DNA of 64,000 bases from Gammaproteobacteria bacterium (GTDB lineage Bacteria; Pseudomonadota; Gammaproteobacteria; Ga0077536). The stretch covers positions 1-64,000 of the forward strand of contig JAJFJQ010000061.1 of the NCBI GenBank assembly GCA_021773835.1, given 5' to 3'. Both the position numbers and the translations under genes were made by a program. The notes under the pieces are model-generated. The model did not search any database. It was not told the DNA's origin and saw only the letters and a program-made list of their open reading frames with translations. Every line of letters begins with the position of its first letter. Position 1 is the first letter of the stretch. Of this stretch, positions 1 through 8,698 are shown piece after piece.

Positions 1-30
1 TTCGGGGCGCCGCCGCTTCGCTCTGGCGTC

Positions 31-82
31 CAATCTCGCTCCGCGAGATTGTGATGAAAAAGCGAAGCCTCGCTTTTATCAC
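31..82. repeat. Two adjacent perfect or near-perfect hairpins
   Basis: Bases 31-51 form a stem of eight pairs (CAATCTCG / CGAGATTG). Bases 51-82 form a longer stem (GTGAT..AAAAGCGA / TCGCTTTTATCAC) with an AGCC loop. They sit back to back in a stretch with further short inverted repeats (gcgccgccgc / gcggcg). No gene is seen in 1-384 apart from these hairpins and a short tandem repeat. The arrangement resembles a REP or MITE-like unit; the family is not recognised. Confidence 0.6.
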
Positions 83-252
83 CGCTGCGCGGCGACCTAC
101 GGTCGTCCTAATCGCTTCAGCGCGATATGTCGAACCTCCGATCCCCTAGTTCGTAGATAGAATCTTTAAGCTTAACTTATTGTAATTAAACGACTAAACC
201 GAAACGCTCGTTGCCCATATTGCATAACAATGCACTACCGTGCATGACTAAA

Positions 253-283
253 TCCCGCAAAAGTCCCGCAAAAGTCCCGCAAA
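253..283. repeat. Three tandem 11-bp units (TCCCGCAAAAG)
   Basis: TCCCGCAAAAG occurs at 253-263 and 264-274 and begins a third time at 275-283 (TCCCGCAAA). It lies about 210 bases upstream of the toxin-antitoxin genes. It could be an iteron-like protein-binding array or chance slippage; no function is assigned. Confidence 0.55.
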
Positions 284-495
284 CAATTCTTAGCAAAAAT
301 ATCGCGCGGTCGTGTTCTACCTCCCAGGTTGTTTACACTGTACGGACACCTTTAAACTGTGTTCGTGGGAACTAACGCTGAGGCGTGGAACACGTAGATT
401 ACGCACTTGAGCTGTTAGCTCTGACTAACAATCTTTTAATCGACGACAGCGCCCATTATCTTACGGCTGAATGTTCAAATCGTCCGGAGGACGTC

Positions 496-675
496 ATGCA
501 ACCTGTCAAACAAGAGGCCTTGGAAACAATTGGGAATCTACCGGACGACACGGATATGGACGAGATCATGTACCGCCTCTATGTCATCGATAAAATCCGC
601 AAGGGTCAATTAGACGTTTCGCATAATCGCACCACCAGCTCGGATGAACTCAAGCGTGAAATCGATTCATGGTAA
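496..675 (+). CDS. Antitoxin of a RelE/ParE-type toxin-antitoxin pair
   Basis: This is a 59-residue acidic protein. The frame is open from a GTG at 385, but the ATG at 496 is preferred because CCGGAGGA lies just upstream (about 483-490) and the shorter product matches the size of small antitoxins. It contains a MYRLYVIDKIRKGQ-type helix seen in antitoxins that sit before ParE toxins. Its stop overlaps the toxin start by 7 bases, so the two are translationally coupled. By family knowledge it would bind and neutralise the toxin and repress their shared promoter. Confidence 0.7.
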   Translation: MQPVKQEALETIGNLPDDTDMDEIMYRLYVIDKIRKGQLDVSHNRTTSSDELKREIDSW

Positions 676-959
676 TTTGGTCGAAAACCGCCAAAGTCGA
701 CCTCCGCTCTATCCACGACCATATCGCTCACGATTCGAAGTTCTACGCCAAGAAAGTCATCGGCGATATTACTGCGAAGACAGATGCCCTTGATGGATTG
801 CCACGTATGGGGCGGATGGTACAGGAAACAAACAACGATAATATTCGCGAATTCCCAATGTACTCGTACCGCATACTCTACGAGATTAAAGATCAAGACA
901 TTTTCGTGCTCGCCGTGATCCATAAACGGCAACAACTTCGGCAAGAAGTTTCGCCGTAG
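669..959 (+). CDS. RelE/ParE-family toxin
   Basis: This 96-residue protein has the ParE/RelE layout. The N-terminal WSKTAKVDLRSIHDHIA segment fits the first strand and helix; a central G-P-R-M-G-R loop and the C-terminal strands REFPMYSYRILYEI and IFVLAVIHKRQQ complete the fold. The final histidine-basic cluster is typical of the active end. The target could be the ribosome (RelE) or DNA gyrase (ParE); the sequence alone does not decide. It is coupled by overlap to the upstream antitoxin. Such pairs commonly stabilise islands and plasmids. Confidence 0.85.
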   Translation: MVIWSKTAKVDLRSIHDHIAHDSKFYAKKVIGDITAKTDALDGLPRMGRMVQETNNDNIREFPMYSYRILYEIKDQDIFVLAVIHKRQQLRQEVSP

Positions 960-1215
960 TCGTCGTTCCGCGGCTTAATCGGTAATTCGCGCTCGTCACG
1001 AATCGCGGTGGCCAAAATCGAGTCGCGCAGAGCAAATTCCCATTTTTGAATGCAAACAAAGTGATGAGTGCAACTTACTGATACTTAATTAAATTAAGTA
1101 ACTTAATTCGATTCAGGCGTATGGTGCCAAAACTCAGCTGGACCGAATTTCGTATCAAATCCAGGGCGTTGAGAATTTATATTTTCATCGTTTCCCGTCT
1201 ATCTCCGGCTGTCCG

Positions 1216-2007
1216 GGTATTGCCAAGTTAACTTTAGTAGACAAGTTCGTATCCGTTGCGACACGGACTCAGGCGACAACTGCCTCTTCCCAAGATACAA
1301 ACGCGCGGCGCCTTAACTCCCGGAAATAGCGCGCGGAGTTCAAATGGCGCCCTAGATTGAAAAGGTTGTAAACGGCCGAATAAGAATTCAAGAAACGCTG
1401 CGCCTGACGGACAGACTTAAATCGCCGCATTCCGCGCTCTCGAGATCGCGTAGGCTGATGCGAAATTTCAGCGCGATTGTTTGCGTATCGAGACGAATCG
1501 TGAATCGCTTCCGGTAGCAACTCGCGATGGGCGACACCGTAACTTCTCAACTTATCCGTTACTATTTTTCTCGGTTCACCGCGACGACGATTGATCAGAC
1601 GCTTGAAGAACCGCTTAGCTGCCTTGGCATCTCTGCGTGCCTGTAGAAATACATCGGCCACCTCTCCGTCCTGGTCGACGGCCCGCCATAGATAATGCTG
1701 CTTGCCGTGGATCTTAACGAAAACCTCGTCAATGAAAAAAGTATCGCCATAGCCACGGTGATTGCGGCGCAATCTGCGGGCAAATTTCGGTCCAAACTTA
1801 TTACACCAAAGCCGACCGGATTCAAGCGTGACCACGATGCCTCGCTGGGCCAAGAGATCTTCGATATCTCGATGGCTCAAATTGAACCGGAAATAAAGCC
1901 AGACTGCGTATTGAATGACCTCTGGCGGAAATCGGTGGCGCTTATAGAGGCCGTCGTTTTTATTCATCGGGCAATTGTCGCGCAGACGCGATTAACTTGG
2001 CAGTGCC
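1216..2007 (-). mobile_element. IS6-family insertion sequence, apparently complete
   Basis: Terminal inverted repeats GGTATTGCCAAGTTAA (1216-1231) and, inverted, GGCACTGCCAAGTTAA (2007-1992) match at 14 of 16 bases and bracket one transposase gene. Length is 792 bp, normal for IS6. The 8-bp flanks (GCTGTCCG and GTCTCGTG) are not a target duplication, which suggests a rearrangement after insertion. It interrupts or abuts the remnant of another IS6 transposase at 2025-2140. Confidence 0.8.
1269..1967 (-). CDS. IS6-family DDE transposase
   Basis: This 232-residue transposase is the usual size for IS6/IS26. It opens with RHRFPPEVIQYAVWLYFRF, the family N-terminal motif. The DDE residues lie in FFIDEVFVKI, VTDKLRSYG and NNRAEISHQPTR, followed by the conserved ERGMRRFKSVRQAQRFLN segment. 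It is the only gene of the element and would catalyse replicative transposition with cointegrate formation. The frame is intact. Confidence 0.93.
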   Translation of the reverse strand: MNKNDGLYKRHRFPPEVIQYAVWLYFRFNLSHRDIEDLLAQRGIVVTLESGRLWCNKFGPKFARRLRRNHRGYGDTFFIDEVFVKIHGKQHYLWRAVDQDGEVADVFLQARRDAKAAKRFFKRLINRRRGEPRKIVTDKLRSYGVAHRELLPEAIHDSSRYANNRAEISHQPTRSRERGMRRFKSVRQAQRFLNSYSAVYNLFNLGRHLNSARYFRELRRRAFVSWEEAVVA

Positions 2008-2024
2008 GTCTCGTGCGCTACATT

Positions 2025-2140
2025 CCCCCGCGCCCGGCCATCAGATCTTCAATATCGCGAGTGCTGCGATTGAAACGGTGATACAGCGCGGCGACGCATT
2101 AATTAATGTCGGGCGGGAATCGACGGCATTTGTGGATTGA
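2025..2140 (-). pseudogene. N-terminal remnant of a second IS6 transposase
   Basis: Reading the minus strand gives RRFPPDIN, a stop, then CVAALYHRFNRSTRDIEDL and MAGRGG before another stop. This is the conserved N-terminus of an IS6 transposase with an internal nonsense codon. It lies immediately outside the intact IS6 at 1216-2007 and in the same orientation, so the newer copy appears to have landed in or recombined with an older relative. Confidence 0.7.
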
Positions 2141-2251
2141 AACGCGTTATTTCGTCGTGGAATTCTCTTCGATCCCGCGTTAACGTGTCACTACATACCC
2201 GTCGGCAAAATCGCGACGGTTGCATGCAACGAATACTGAAGAGGCATTAAG

Positions 2252-3055
2252 TTGTTTAGTTATTTTGATAGATCCGTTCGCGCCCGGCTCGAGCGCGATG
2301 GCCTGATGGTAACGCTTAATCACAACAGCGAAGTGGTTCCCGGTGACGATCCCGAAGCATTCATCTCAGCGCTCGGTAAAGTCCCTATCCCGCGAATGAT
2401 TAACGGGCGTGAGATCACCTTGGACTGGTATCCGTTCGTCAGGCGCACGGAATTATCTGCAGTGCTTGATGCGGCGCGCGAGGTCGAAGGCGACGACAGC
2501 GAAGTGTTTCGAAATCTGTTGCAAAGCTCGATGTCGGTAAATTCGGTTTTCGCCCTGCCCGGATTTATCGATGCAGAAGACCCCTTGGTTCGCCTCCATT
2601 CGTGTTGCCTGACCGGCGATGTTTTTGGTTCCAGAAGGTGCGATTGCGGTCCCCAACTTGAAGCCGCATTCCAGCAGATGCTGGCGGCGGGAACCGGCGC
2701 CGTGGTTTACATGACTGGTCACGAGGGTCGCGGGATAGGCTTGTGGGCCAAGGCCGTCACTTATCTGCTGCAGGATGTCGGACACGACACGTACCAGGCC
2801 AACGTCGCCCTCGGTCTGCCTGAAGACTCGCGGGATTTCAGCGATGCCGCATTTATACTGCGATATTTGCTCAAAGGGCGCGCGATAAGATTACTGTCAA
2901 ATAATCCAGATAAGCGCAGTCAGCTGGAGGCACACGGTCAGGAAGTCGTTGAATCCGTGACCCTGATTGCCGGTTTGTCCGAACACAATCGCCGGTACCT
3001 TGAAGCGAAACGTAGCAAAGGGCATCTCGTTCCCGAGGATCTCGACAACTGTTAA
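2252..3055 (+). CDS. ribA: GTP cyclohydrolase II-type protein
   Basis: This enzyme family opens GTP to give the first riboflavin intermediate. The 267-residue protein carries the zinc ligands in CCLTGDVFGSRRCDC, the catalytic GHEGRGIGL loop, and the C-terminal IRLLSNNPDKRSQL segment. The start is TTG at 2252; an ATG inside (codon 19) is possible but would cut the N-terminus. The first about 90 residues are a family-variable extension rather than a RibB domain. It stands alone, away from other rib genes, between insertion sequences and flavin-using catabolic genes, so it may be a cargo copy. The usual Q-E-G-R-G-I-G reads H-E-G-R-G-I-G here. Confidence 0.82.
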   Translation: MFSYFDRSVRARLERDGLMVTLNHNSEVVPGDDPEAFISALGKVPIPRMINGREITLDWYPFVRRTELSAVLDAAREVEGDDSEVFRNLLQSSMSVNSVFALPGFIDAEDPLVRLHSCCLTGDVFGSRRCDCGPQLEAAFQQMLAAGTGAVVYMTGHEGRGIGLWAKAVTYLLQDVGHDTYQANVALGLPEDSRDFSDAAFILRYLLKGRAIRLLSNNPDKRSQLEAHGQEVVESVTLIAGLSEHNRRYLEAKRSKGHLVPEDLDNC

Positions 3056-3129
3056 TTTGCACCCAAAAGCGATCCACTTGAGGTCGATATTTGCATCTAA
3101 TTTGGATCCACCTATAGACCCTGAGCTGC

Positions 3130-3480
3130 TTGGCATCGAGCAGGAGAGAAAAGGAGTGGTAAAGGTGGATTCATCAAGCACAATCAGGCGGTGGCACTAT
3201 CGTGAGAGCCTGTAGATCCGCTATATCCAAAGCAAAGACGCCAAGCACGATAGATGACATGCCACGGTGCTGGCGCGGTTATCGTGTCACAGTCGCAAAC
3301 AACGGTGCAATTAGCGCCAAGTGCATGGAGACTTAGTCCACCTGGGATCCCGGAATTCCTACGACCGGGTTGCGGCGATCGTGCGAGCCGAACTGGGTCA
3401 GGATGCCCGAATAAGACGAGGAAGGCGATCACGCCGGTCTTGGTGGGCTGACTCCCGCCAAGGTCTCTTGTAACGCCGGA
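3130..3480 (+). pseudogene. Possible decayed IS21 IstA N-terminal remnant
   Basis: Plus-strand frames give GVVKVDSSSTIRRWHYRESL followed by a stop, then later NSYDRVAAIVRAEL and basic residues. Both segments resemble parts of IstA transposases (the N-terminal helix-turn-helix and the GSYDRVAAF segment), but in broken frames. No intact gene is seen between the ribA stop at 3055 and 3715. The assignment rests on weak similarity only. Confidence 0.3.
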
Positions 3481-3715
3481 GACTCTACTTTCGAGTAGTC
3501 CACTTGACGGGGAACCCTACGCAAGATCATTCCTAAAATCCAAGAAACACGTGCCAAAGTGCCTGGGGCGATTCGTATAAGTCAAACGCAGCACCCAGTT
3601 AGCGACGATCGCATTATCGTCACTGAATATCGCCTTGTACCGCTAACAAGTCGCCGGATCGAAATTTGCTTTGTTGCGACGACCTTCCGAGTCATATCTT
3701 TGCGTCGAGATGGCT

Positions 3716-3913
3716 TCAGTACCCTACCGCCAGCTCATCCTTCAGAATCTCTGCATCAATTTGCGACTCTGCATACATTTTCTTCAGCCGGCGATTCTCT
3801 TCCTCCAGGTCATTGAGCCGCTTCATGTCCGAACCCGCCGTACCGCCGTACTTTGACTGCCGTTTGTAGAAGCTCGCGCTACAAATTCCATGGTTGCGGA
3901 ATAGATCGGGCAC
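3716..3913 (-). pseudogene. IS3-family OrfA fragment
   Basis: The translated piece contains PDLFRNHGICSASFYKRQSK, then MKRLNDLEEENRRLKKMYAE and DAEILKDEL. These match the middle and C-terminus of IS3-family OrfA (helix-turn-helix followed by a leucine-zipper-like segment). The usual N-terminal stretch (RFTDEQIL type) and the OrfB frame are missing, so it is a truncated remnant. It lies 35 bases from the integrase-type transposase at 3948. Confidence 0.75.
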
Positions 3914-3947
3914 TGCAATGCTGTCTATCCTAAAAATAAGATCATCG

Positions 3948-4973
3948 TCACGCCGCTAAGCGCATGTATCGATGATGAAGTCCACCGAGGAACGGTAGAG
4001 CGACAATGTTACCTCTGTCGCAGCATTCAACCTCGCGGGTGACCGGCGCATCTTTGTCCAAACCCAAGTGCGTCCGATGCTGATGATAGTAGATCAGGTA
4101 TTCTTTCAGCACGCGTCGCAGGTGCGGTTCGTTTAGGACAATAATTCGGTCAAGACACTCTCGACGGATGGAGCCGATCACGCGCTCGGTATAGGCGTTC
4201 TCCCAAGGCGAGGCCGGCGTCGTTACGATATCTCTGATCCCGAGTGCGCTGATTCGTCTTTGAACAGCAAATCCATATTTCGCGTCACCATCTCTAATCA
4301 GATATTTTGGCGCCGTATCGAAAGGGAACGCCTCCGTGAGTTGCTGCGCTATCCACTTCGCCGTTGGGTGCGGTGTAACGTTAAAATGGACCACACGCCG
4401 ACGAGCATGTTCGATGACTACAAACACATACAGGAGTTTGAAAGTCGCGGTCGGCACAGTAAAGAAGTCAACGGCGGCGATAGCTTCTCGATGATTAGAA
4501 AGAAAGGTACGCCAACTCTGCGATGGTGGTCTTCGGTGTCGCCGCATGTAGCTTGAAACTGTTGCTTCGCAAACGTCATAACCCAACTTCATAAGTTCTC
4601 CGTGGATCCGTGGTGCACCCCAAGTAACGTTCTCGCTTTGGATTCTACGGATCAGCGAGCGCAGTTCGGTATCAAGCTTAGGTCGACCTACTCGACGACT
4701 TTTCCAAGCCCAATATCGACGAAACCCCTCCCGATGCCATCGAACAACGGTGTCCGGATGTATTGCGATCAACTGGTCGCGCCAATTGGCGACAAATCGG
4801 GAGAACGCGATCCAGAAAAGACGATCGATCGAGCTGGGACGGGCACGTTTTACTGAGCGCTTCAACATGACGACTTGTTGTCGAAGGGCAAGATTCTCGA
4901 GAGTCAGTTCGCGTTGCGACTTTAGCGACGAAAAAAGCGACGCGAGGATTACCTGAATTAACGCTAATTTCAT
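3948..4973 (-). CDS. Integrase-core (rve) transposase
   Basis: This 341-residue protein has an N-terminal LTLENLALRQQVVMLKRSVKR coil, a helix-turn-helix segment (DTVVRWHREGFRRYW) and a DDE integrase core. The acidic residues are visible in AAVDFFTV, LIRDGDAKYG and ENAYTERVIGSIRREC. It ends with YYHQHRTHLGLDKDAP. The start is set at the ATG at 4973 because the upstream frame, reaching 5009 from a TTG, looks non-coding. Single-frame transposases of this type are widespread in proteobacterial metagenomes. Terminal repeats were not identified with confidence; a TGTCTGTC/GACGGACA hairpin near 5050-5072 may be one end. Confidence 0.82.
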   Translation of the reverse strand: MKLALIQVILASLFSSLKSQRELTLENLALRQQVVMLKRSVKRARPSSIDRLFWIAFSRFVANWRDQLIAIHPDTVVRWHREGFRRYWAWKSRRVGRPKLDTELRSLIRRIQSENVTWGAPRIHGELMKLGYDVCEATVSSYMRRHRRPPSQSWRTFLSNHREAIAAVDFFTVPTATFKLLYVFVVIEHARRRVVHFNVTPHPTAKWIAQQLTEAFPFDTAPKYLIRDGDAKYGFAVQRRISALGIRDIVTTPASPWENAYTERVIGSIRRECLDRIIVLNEPHLRRVLKEYLIYYHQHRTHLGLDKDAPVTREVECCDRGNIVALPFLGGLHHRYMRLAA

Positions 4974-5086
4974 GCCGGCAATGTTTAAACCCGCCGGCAA
5001 AAAAGTCAATTAGTTCAACGCGATCGAATTTTTAGGAGCGACAGCGTTGTCTGTCGAGCGCTGACGGACAACCTACCTTTTTGAGT

Positions 5087-5120
5087 AAAAAAAGGGGGTG
5101 ATGTTAAACACCACCCCTTT
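5087..5120 (-). terminator. Rho-independent terminator of the DUF1329 operon
   Basis: On the minus strand AAAGGGGTGGTG pairs across a short loop with CATCACCCCC and is followed directly by seven T residues. It lies about 60 bases past the DUF1329 stop and closes the four-gene operon that starts at 12306. Confidence 0.85.
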
Positions 5121-5181
5121 GCAGTACCTACATATGATAATTAGTGCATAGTTTCAAAGACGGTAGAGATTTAGTTTCCTC

Positions 5182-6606
5182 TTAACGATAGTCGCGCAAT
5201 TGATCGACATCGAACATTTCTTCAGAAATACGCTCGTCTCTTTTGTCCCAATTTGGGTTCATATAAAGAGTAGACATTCTTTTGGTTATGTAATTGTTAA
5301 CCATCACGTAACGCCATTGCGCATCGCCTTCCGTTGGGCGCCATGCACGGCTGTCTTCCCAATTACGGAATTTGTTTCCACGCGGATCCTGAGTGATATG
5401 GTATTGCATATAATAAAATTCCTTATCAACCCAGGTTCTTCGTGTGGAATACATATATTTACCGGTCTTATCAACAATATCGAGTATCCAGACCGGGCGC
5501 AGCTCAAGTTCCATTGATGCATAATTACATTGGTCTTCTGTCAACACTGCGGAGTCGTAAATGTAACCCACCTCCGGAGAAGCTAAAATAAAACCGTCTC
5601 CCGCAAGTATGTAATCAAATTTTTCAACATCGGTCTTTCCCCAGTAAGCGCGCCAATCATCCCAGGTCAATTCCTGGCCGGAGGCAATTGGATCCTGAGC
5701 ATCGGATCCGGTTAATACACGCGTGCGACGCAGACTTGGGATAAACACTTTAAAGTCATCCTCTTGGTCGGCATTTGGATAGCGTTGTCGAACGCCTGCC
5801 AGACCACGAATATCATTTGGTTCAAGGAAGAAGATAGAACCACCCTCAATATAGTCCTCCTTTCCATCGATGTCGCCTATAGGTCCGGCACCGGCGTTCT
5901 GACGATTATGATAATGCCACCACCACAAATCAGCCTTGTATTCAGAGTCAATTTTTCCATTGGGTGTGCAGGCTCGCATGTGGATTGGCTCGAAATCAAG
6001 CGTGTCCGTATTAACAGAATGCGCGACGTAGGACCAGTTTAGTTCCAGGCCATTTTTGGGGTTGGTGAACGGAACAGAGGTCGCCCCAGGTCCGGACATT
6101 AGTGCATAACTGCCATCGGGGTAAAGTAACTCTCCGGCAGCATTGATTTGTAGCTCGATTCCCTTTTCTTTTAGCTCTTTCGTTCCTTGCAAATATCCCT
6201 TATGCATATAATACGTATTGGTAGGAACGATAGTAATTTCCGCTATATTGCTCCAGTCTGAAGATAGGTGTTCTAGCATTTCAGCTGGCAGATAATCTTT
6301 TAACCACGGATATTGATCCTTATTTGATTGGTTGATTTTTAATCCTGGTTTGAGATCTGCTGGCAATTCGGCCGCATCGATGAAGTCATAAGCATCGAAC
6401 CCACGAACATCCTTCCATTCTTTCGCCAGGGCAATTGCTTCTTGTTTGGAAATTTCTTCAACCCATTTTGCATGATTCGGATTTCCACTACTCGCTGCAA
6501 ATGCCTTCCAGGCATCCAGCGCTTTATTCGTGTCGGCGGTTGCTGCCGAGGTGAACAGAATGAAGAGAAAGCTACAGAACATTACGATTAAACTTTGTTT
6601 ATACAT
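5182..6606 (-). CDS. DUF1329 outer-membrane-associated protein
   Basis: This 474-residue protein has an N-terminal signal peptide (VMFCSFLFILFTSAATA) and then a long body typical of DUF1329. Recognisable family pieces are GPGATSVPFTNPKNGLELNW, WRAYWGKTDVEKFDYI and the C-terminal EGDAQWRYVMVNNYITKRM. The start is put at ATG 6606 because AGAGGA lies 7 bases upstream of it; the ATG at 6612 is too close. DUF1329 proteins adopt a lipoprotein-carrier-like fold and are nearly always found beside DUF1302, an RND permease and a YCF48-like protein, as here. The likely role, by association, is shuttling a lipid or hydrophobic substrate across the periplasm. It is the last gene of the operon. Confidence 0.88.
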   Translation of the reverse strand: MYKQSLIVMFCSFLFILFTSAATADTNKALDAWKAFAASSGNPNHAKWVEEISKQEAIALAKEWKDVRGFDAYDFIDAAELPADLKPGLKINQSNKDQYPWLKDYLPAEMLEHLSSDWSNIAEITIVPTNTYYMHKGYLQGTKELKEKGIELQINAAGELLYPDGSYALMSGPGATSVPFTNPKNGLELNWSYVAHSVNTDTLDFEPIHMRACTPNGKIDSEYKADLWWWHYHNRQNAGAGPIGDIDGKEDYIEGGSIFFLEPNDIRGLAGVRQRYPNADQEDDFKVFIPSLRRTRVLTGSDAQDPIASGQELTWDDWRAYWGKTDVEKFDYILAGDGFILASPEVGYIYDSAVLTEDQCNYASMELELRPVWILDIVDKTGKYMYSTRRTWVDKEFYYMQYHITQDPRGNKFRNWEDSRAWRPTEGDAQWRYVMVNNYITKRMSTLYMNPNWDKRDERISEEMFDVDQLRDYR

Positions 6607-6673
6607 TTTCATATCCTCTTGTTCATACCCTTTTGGCTTTTAAGCACCACCGCTAGCAGTACTGGGATCTACT

Positions 6674-8671
6674 TTAAAATTGGAACGTTATGGAGAGTTC
6701 AACGAAATCTGATTTATCCAATATGCCAATCGGTGCATTTTCACCACCGTTTCCGGCGAAGTGCATCCATTCAAGACGAGGTCGCCATCTCGGGCCAAAA
6801 TAATTAAAGTCGATTCGTTGTCGATAGAACGTCCCGTTATTACCAAAATCTTCAATAAACAAACCTTCTAACACCAGGCGTTGTTGATGTACTGGCGCAC
6901 TCCATAGGAAAGTTACAAATTGATGGTCTTCATTTACCGTATCAAACCCGTACGGCGCTTGTTGTAACAAACCTCGGTCAGCGGCAAAGGAGTGGATATT
7001 AAAGAACTGGAAGCTGGTAAAGATAGATTTCTCTTGTGTCTCCCAACCTGGCACCCACAAAGGATAGTCAAAGCCTATCATCGTTGAGAGCACGTTTCCT
7101 TTGGTAATAGCCTTGTTTGCAGTCACGGCCAATGCAGGACTTCCAAATTCAGTTGTCCCATTGAGTGGCAACGTTGCAACGCCCAAAGGTGTATTCAAAT
7201 CGCCCGTTGCGCCCGGACTGACATTACCGCGATTGTAAAACTTGCCGAATTCAAACGCGGTTTCGATACGCATGGCGGCAGAGGTTTGTTTAGGCCCAAA
7301 TTTAAATTCATTCATATCACGAGCAAAGCTGAACCCAACTACCTTTTGTCGGTTGTTATAATCCAGATTGACGATGCCGTTAATGGAGCAAGCCAATCCC
7401 GCCCCGAAACCAGGTTGTAGTGGATCAGCACATCCGCCGCCGGAGAGGGTTGTCAACGGGCTCTCGACAAGTGGGCCAAGGCCTGCAATGCCGCGAAGAT
7501 AACTCAGGTAACCGCCAGTCGGTAGAGCGCCACCCACACCAACGGGGCCAAGGAATCCTGGTGCGCCGTGCACCACAGTCTCGACATCCGTAGCGGTCAA
7601 AGGCACTTGCGCGATAGAGGCGCTTATATTGTTGAAGCCGTTACCGACAATAAAAGTGCCGCCTTCTAAGGTGACAGTCGGTAAATCCTGCATGCCGTAG
7701 AAGGCATTCAGGGTGAATTGACCACCCAATGAATCAAACTTCAGTCGAGCTGAGAATTCTGCATCATCAAACCCCCAATGGTCGGCTTCTTTATTTCGTA
7801 TATCAAAACCGAATCCGACAAATCCTGCCCCGGATACTGGGTCGAGAACCCTAGGAAAGGGTAGACCGAAAATTCCACCAGAAGAACGGTCGCTCGGATT
7901 CGGGTTATTGACGACAAATTCACTATGCCTGACTTCAGGTGCAATATTAATTTCAAGAACTGGCCGTTTCATTCCCAAGGCTTCAAAGGGCTTGGCGATA
8001 CCCATCTTGTTAAAATTGAAATCAGCGGCAATCATGAATTGTGGGATTCGGAGTTCATCGGAATCGCGAAAGGCGAAACGCTCTCTTAGATCCTGAGCAT
8101 GAAGGATGTCGAGCAGACGCAATCCGTCAGACTGCCCCCAACCGCGTTGGAATTTACCCACTTTAATCGTAAATCGATTTTTATGATCGCGGTATTTCAC
8201 CGATAGCTCACGGATGATGTCGTCAATAGTATTAAATTGACGAATGCTATTTGAGTCCGAGCAAAATGTGTCCACCGGCGAGTTGATCGTAGAGCCGGTG
8301 CAACCATTCGTGTGTAATTCAAAGGGAAGTCGTCTATCGAAATTACCCAATGCGCCGGGCACCACATCGGTTGGGTCATGCATACCAGAGCTGCTAATGG
8401 AATCAAAACCGGGAGCCCAATCACCGCGTAGCCAAAAGTCAGCAATAAATGTGAAGCTTCGGTTTGGCCGATACGAACCCTTGGCTTCTACAAGAAAATT
8501 AGCCGGGCCATTGGTAGTGGATTGATCATCTAGATCATAAGCTGCTGAAAAACCTTGTTTCAGTCTTATATCCAGCGTCGTTTCTCTATTCCCTGTATCG
8601 ACCGCGTAAGCCGAAGCGGTGAAAACTAACGCTAGTGAAATAGTATGTAATGCATATTTCCAGATCTTCAT
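6674..8671 (-). CDS. DUF1302 outer-membrane beta-barrel protein
   Basis: This 665-residue protein has a signal peptide (ALHTISLALVFTASAYAV). The body is rich in alternating strands and aromatic belts, and the sequence ends in a C-terminal phenylalanine (ELSITFQF), as outer-membrane barrels do. Motifs such as FQRGWGQSDGLRLLDILHAQDL and DRGLLQQAPYGFDTVNEDHQ are typical of DUF1302. A strong ribosome site (GGGGGAAAGGGG) precedes ATG 8671. It sits between the RND permease and DUF1329 and probably forms the outer-membrane pore or receptor for the same hydrophobic substrate. Confidence 0.88.
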   Translation of the reverse strand: MKIWKYALHTISLALVFTASAYAVDTGNRETTLDIRLKQGFSAAYDLDDQSTTNGPANFLVEAKGSYRPNRSFTFIADFWLRGDWAPGFDSISSSGMHDPTDVVPGALGNFDRRLPFELHTNGCTGSTINSPVDTFCSDSNSIRQFNTIDDIIRELSVKYRDHKNRFTIKVGKFQRGWGQSDGLRLLDILHAQDLRERFAFRDSDELRIPQFMIAADFNFNKMGIAKPFEALGMKRPVLEINIAPEVRHSEFVVNNPNPSDRSSGGIFGLPFPRVLDPVSGAGFVGFGFDIRNKEADHWGFDDAEFSARLKFDSLGGQFTLNAFYGMQDLPTVTLEGGTFIVGNGFNNISASIAQVPLTATDVETVVHGAPGFLGPVGVGGALPTGGYLSYLRGIAGLGPLVESPLTTLSGGGCADPLQPGFGAGLACSINGIVNLDYNNRQKVVGFSFARDMNEFKFGPKQTSAAMRIETAFEFGKFYNRGNVSPGATGDLNTPLGVATLPLNGTTEFGSPALAVTANKAITKGNVLSTMIGFDYPLWVPGWETQEKSIFTSFQFFNIHSFAADRGLLQQAPYGFDTVNEDHQFVTFLWSAPVHQQRLVLEGLFIEDFGNNGTFYRQRIDFNYFGPRWRPRLEWMHFAGNGGENAPIGILDKSDFVELSITFQF

Positions 8672-8698
8672 CGTATTTACCCCTTTCCCCCAATTGTA

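Noticed and set aside
253-283. A CRISPR array
   Set aside because: The units are directly adjacent, without spacers, and only three exist; no cas genes occur in the window.
3056-3715. A group II intron
   Set aside because: Some stem-like segments were examined, but no domain V sequence or reverse transcriptase gene is present.
5043-5075. The TGTCTGTC/GACGGACA hairpin as the terminator of the DUF1329 operon
   Set aside because: A better hairpin with a seven-T run lies nearer to the stop at 5087-5120; this one has no T-run and may be a transposon end.
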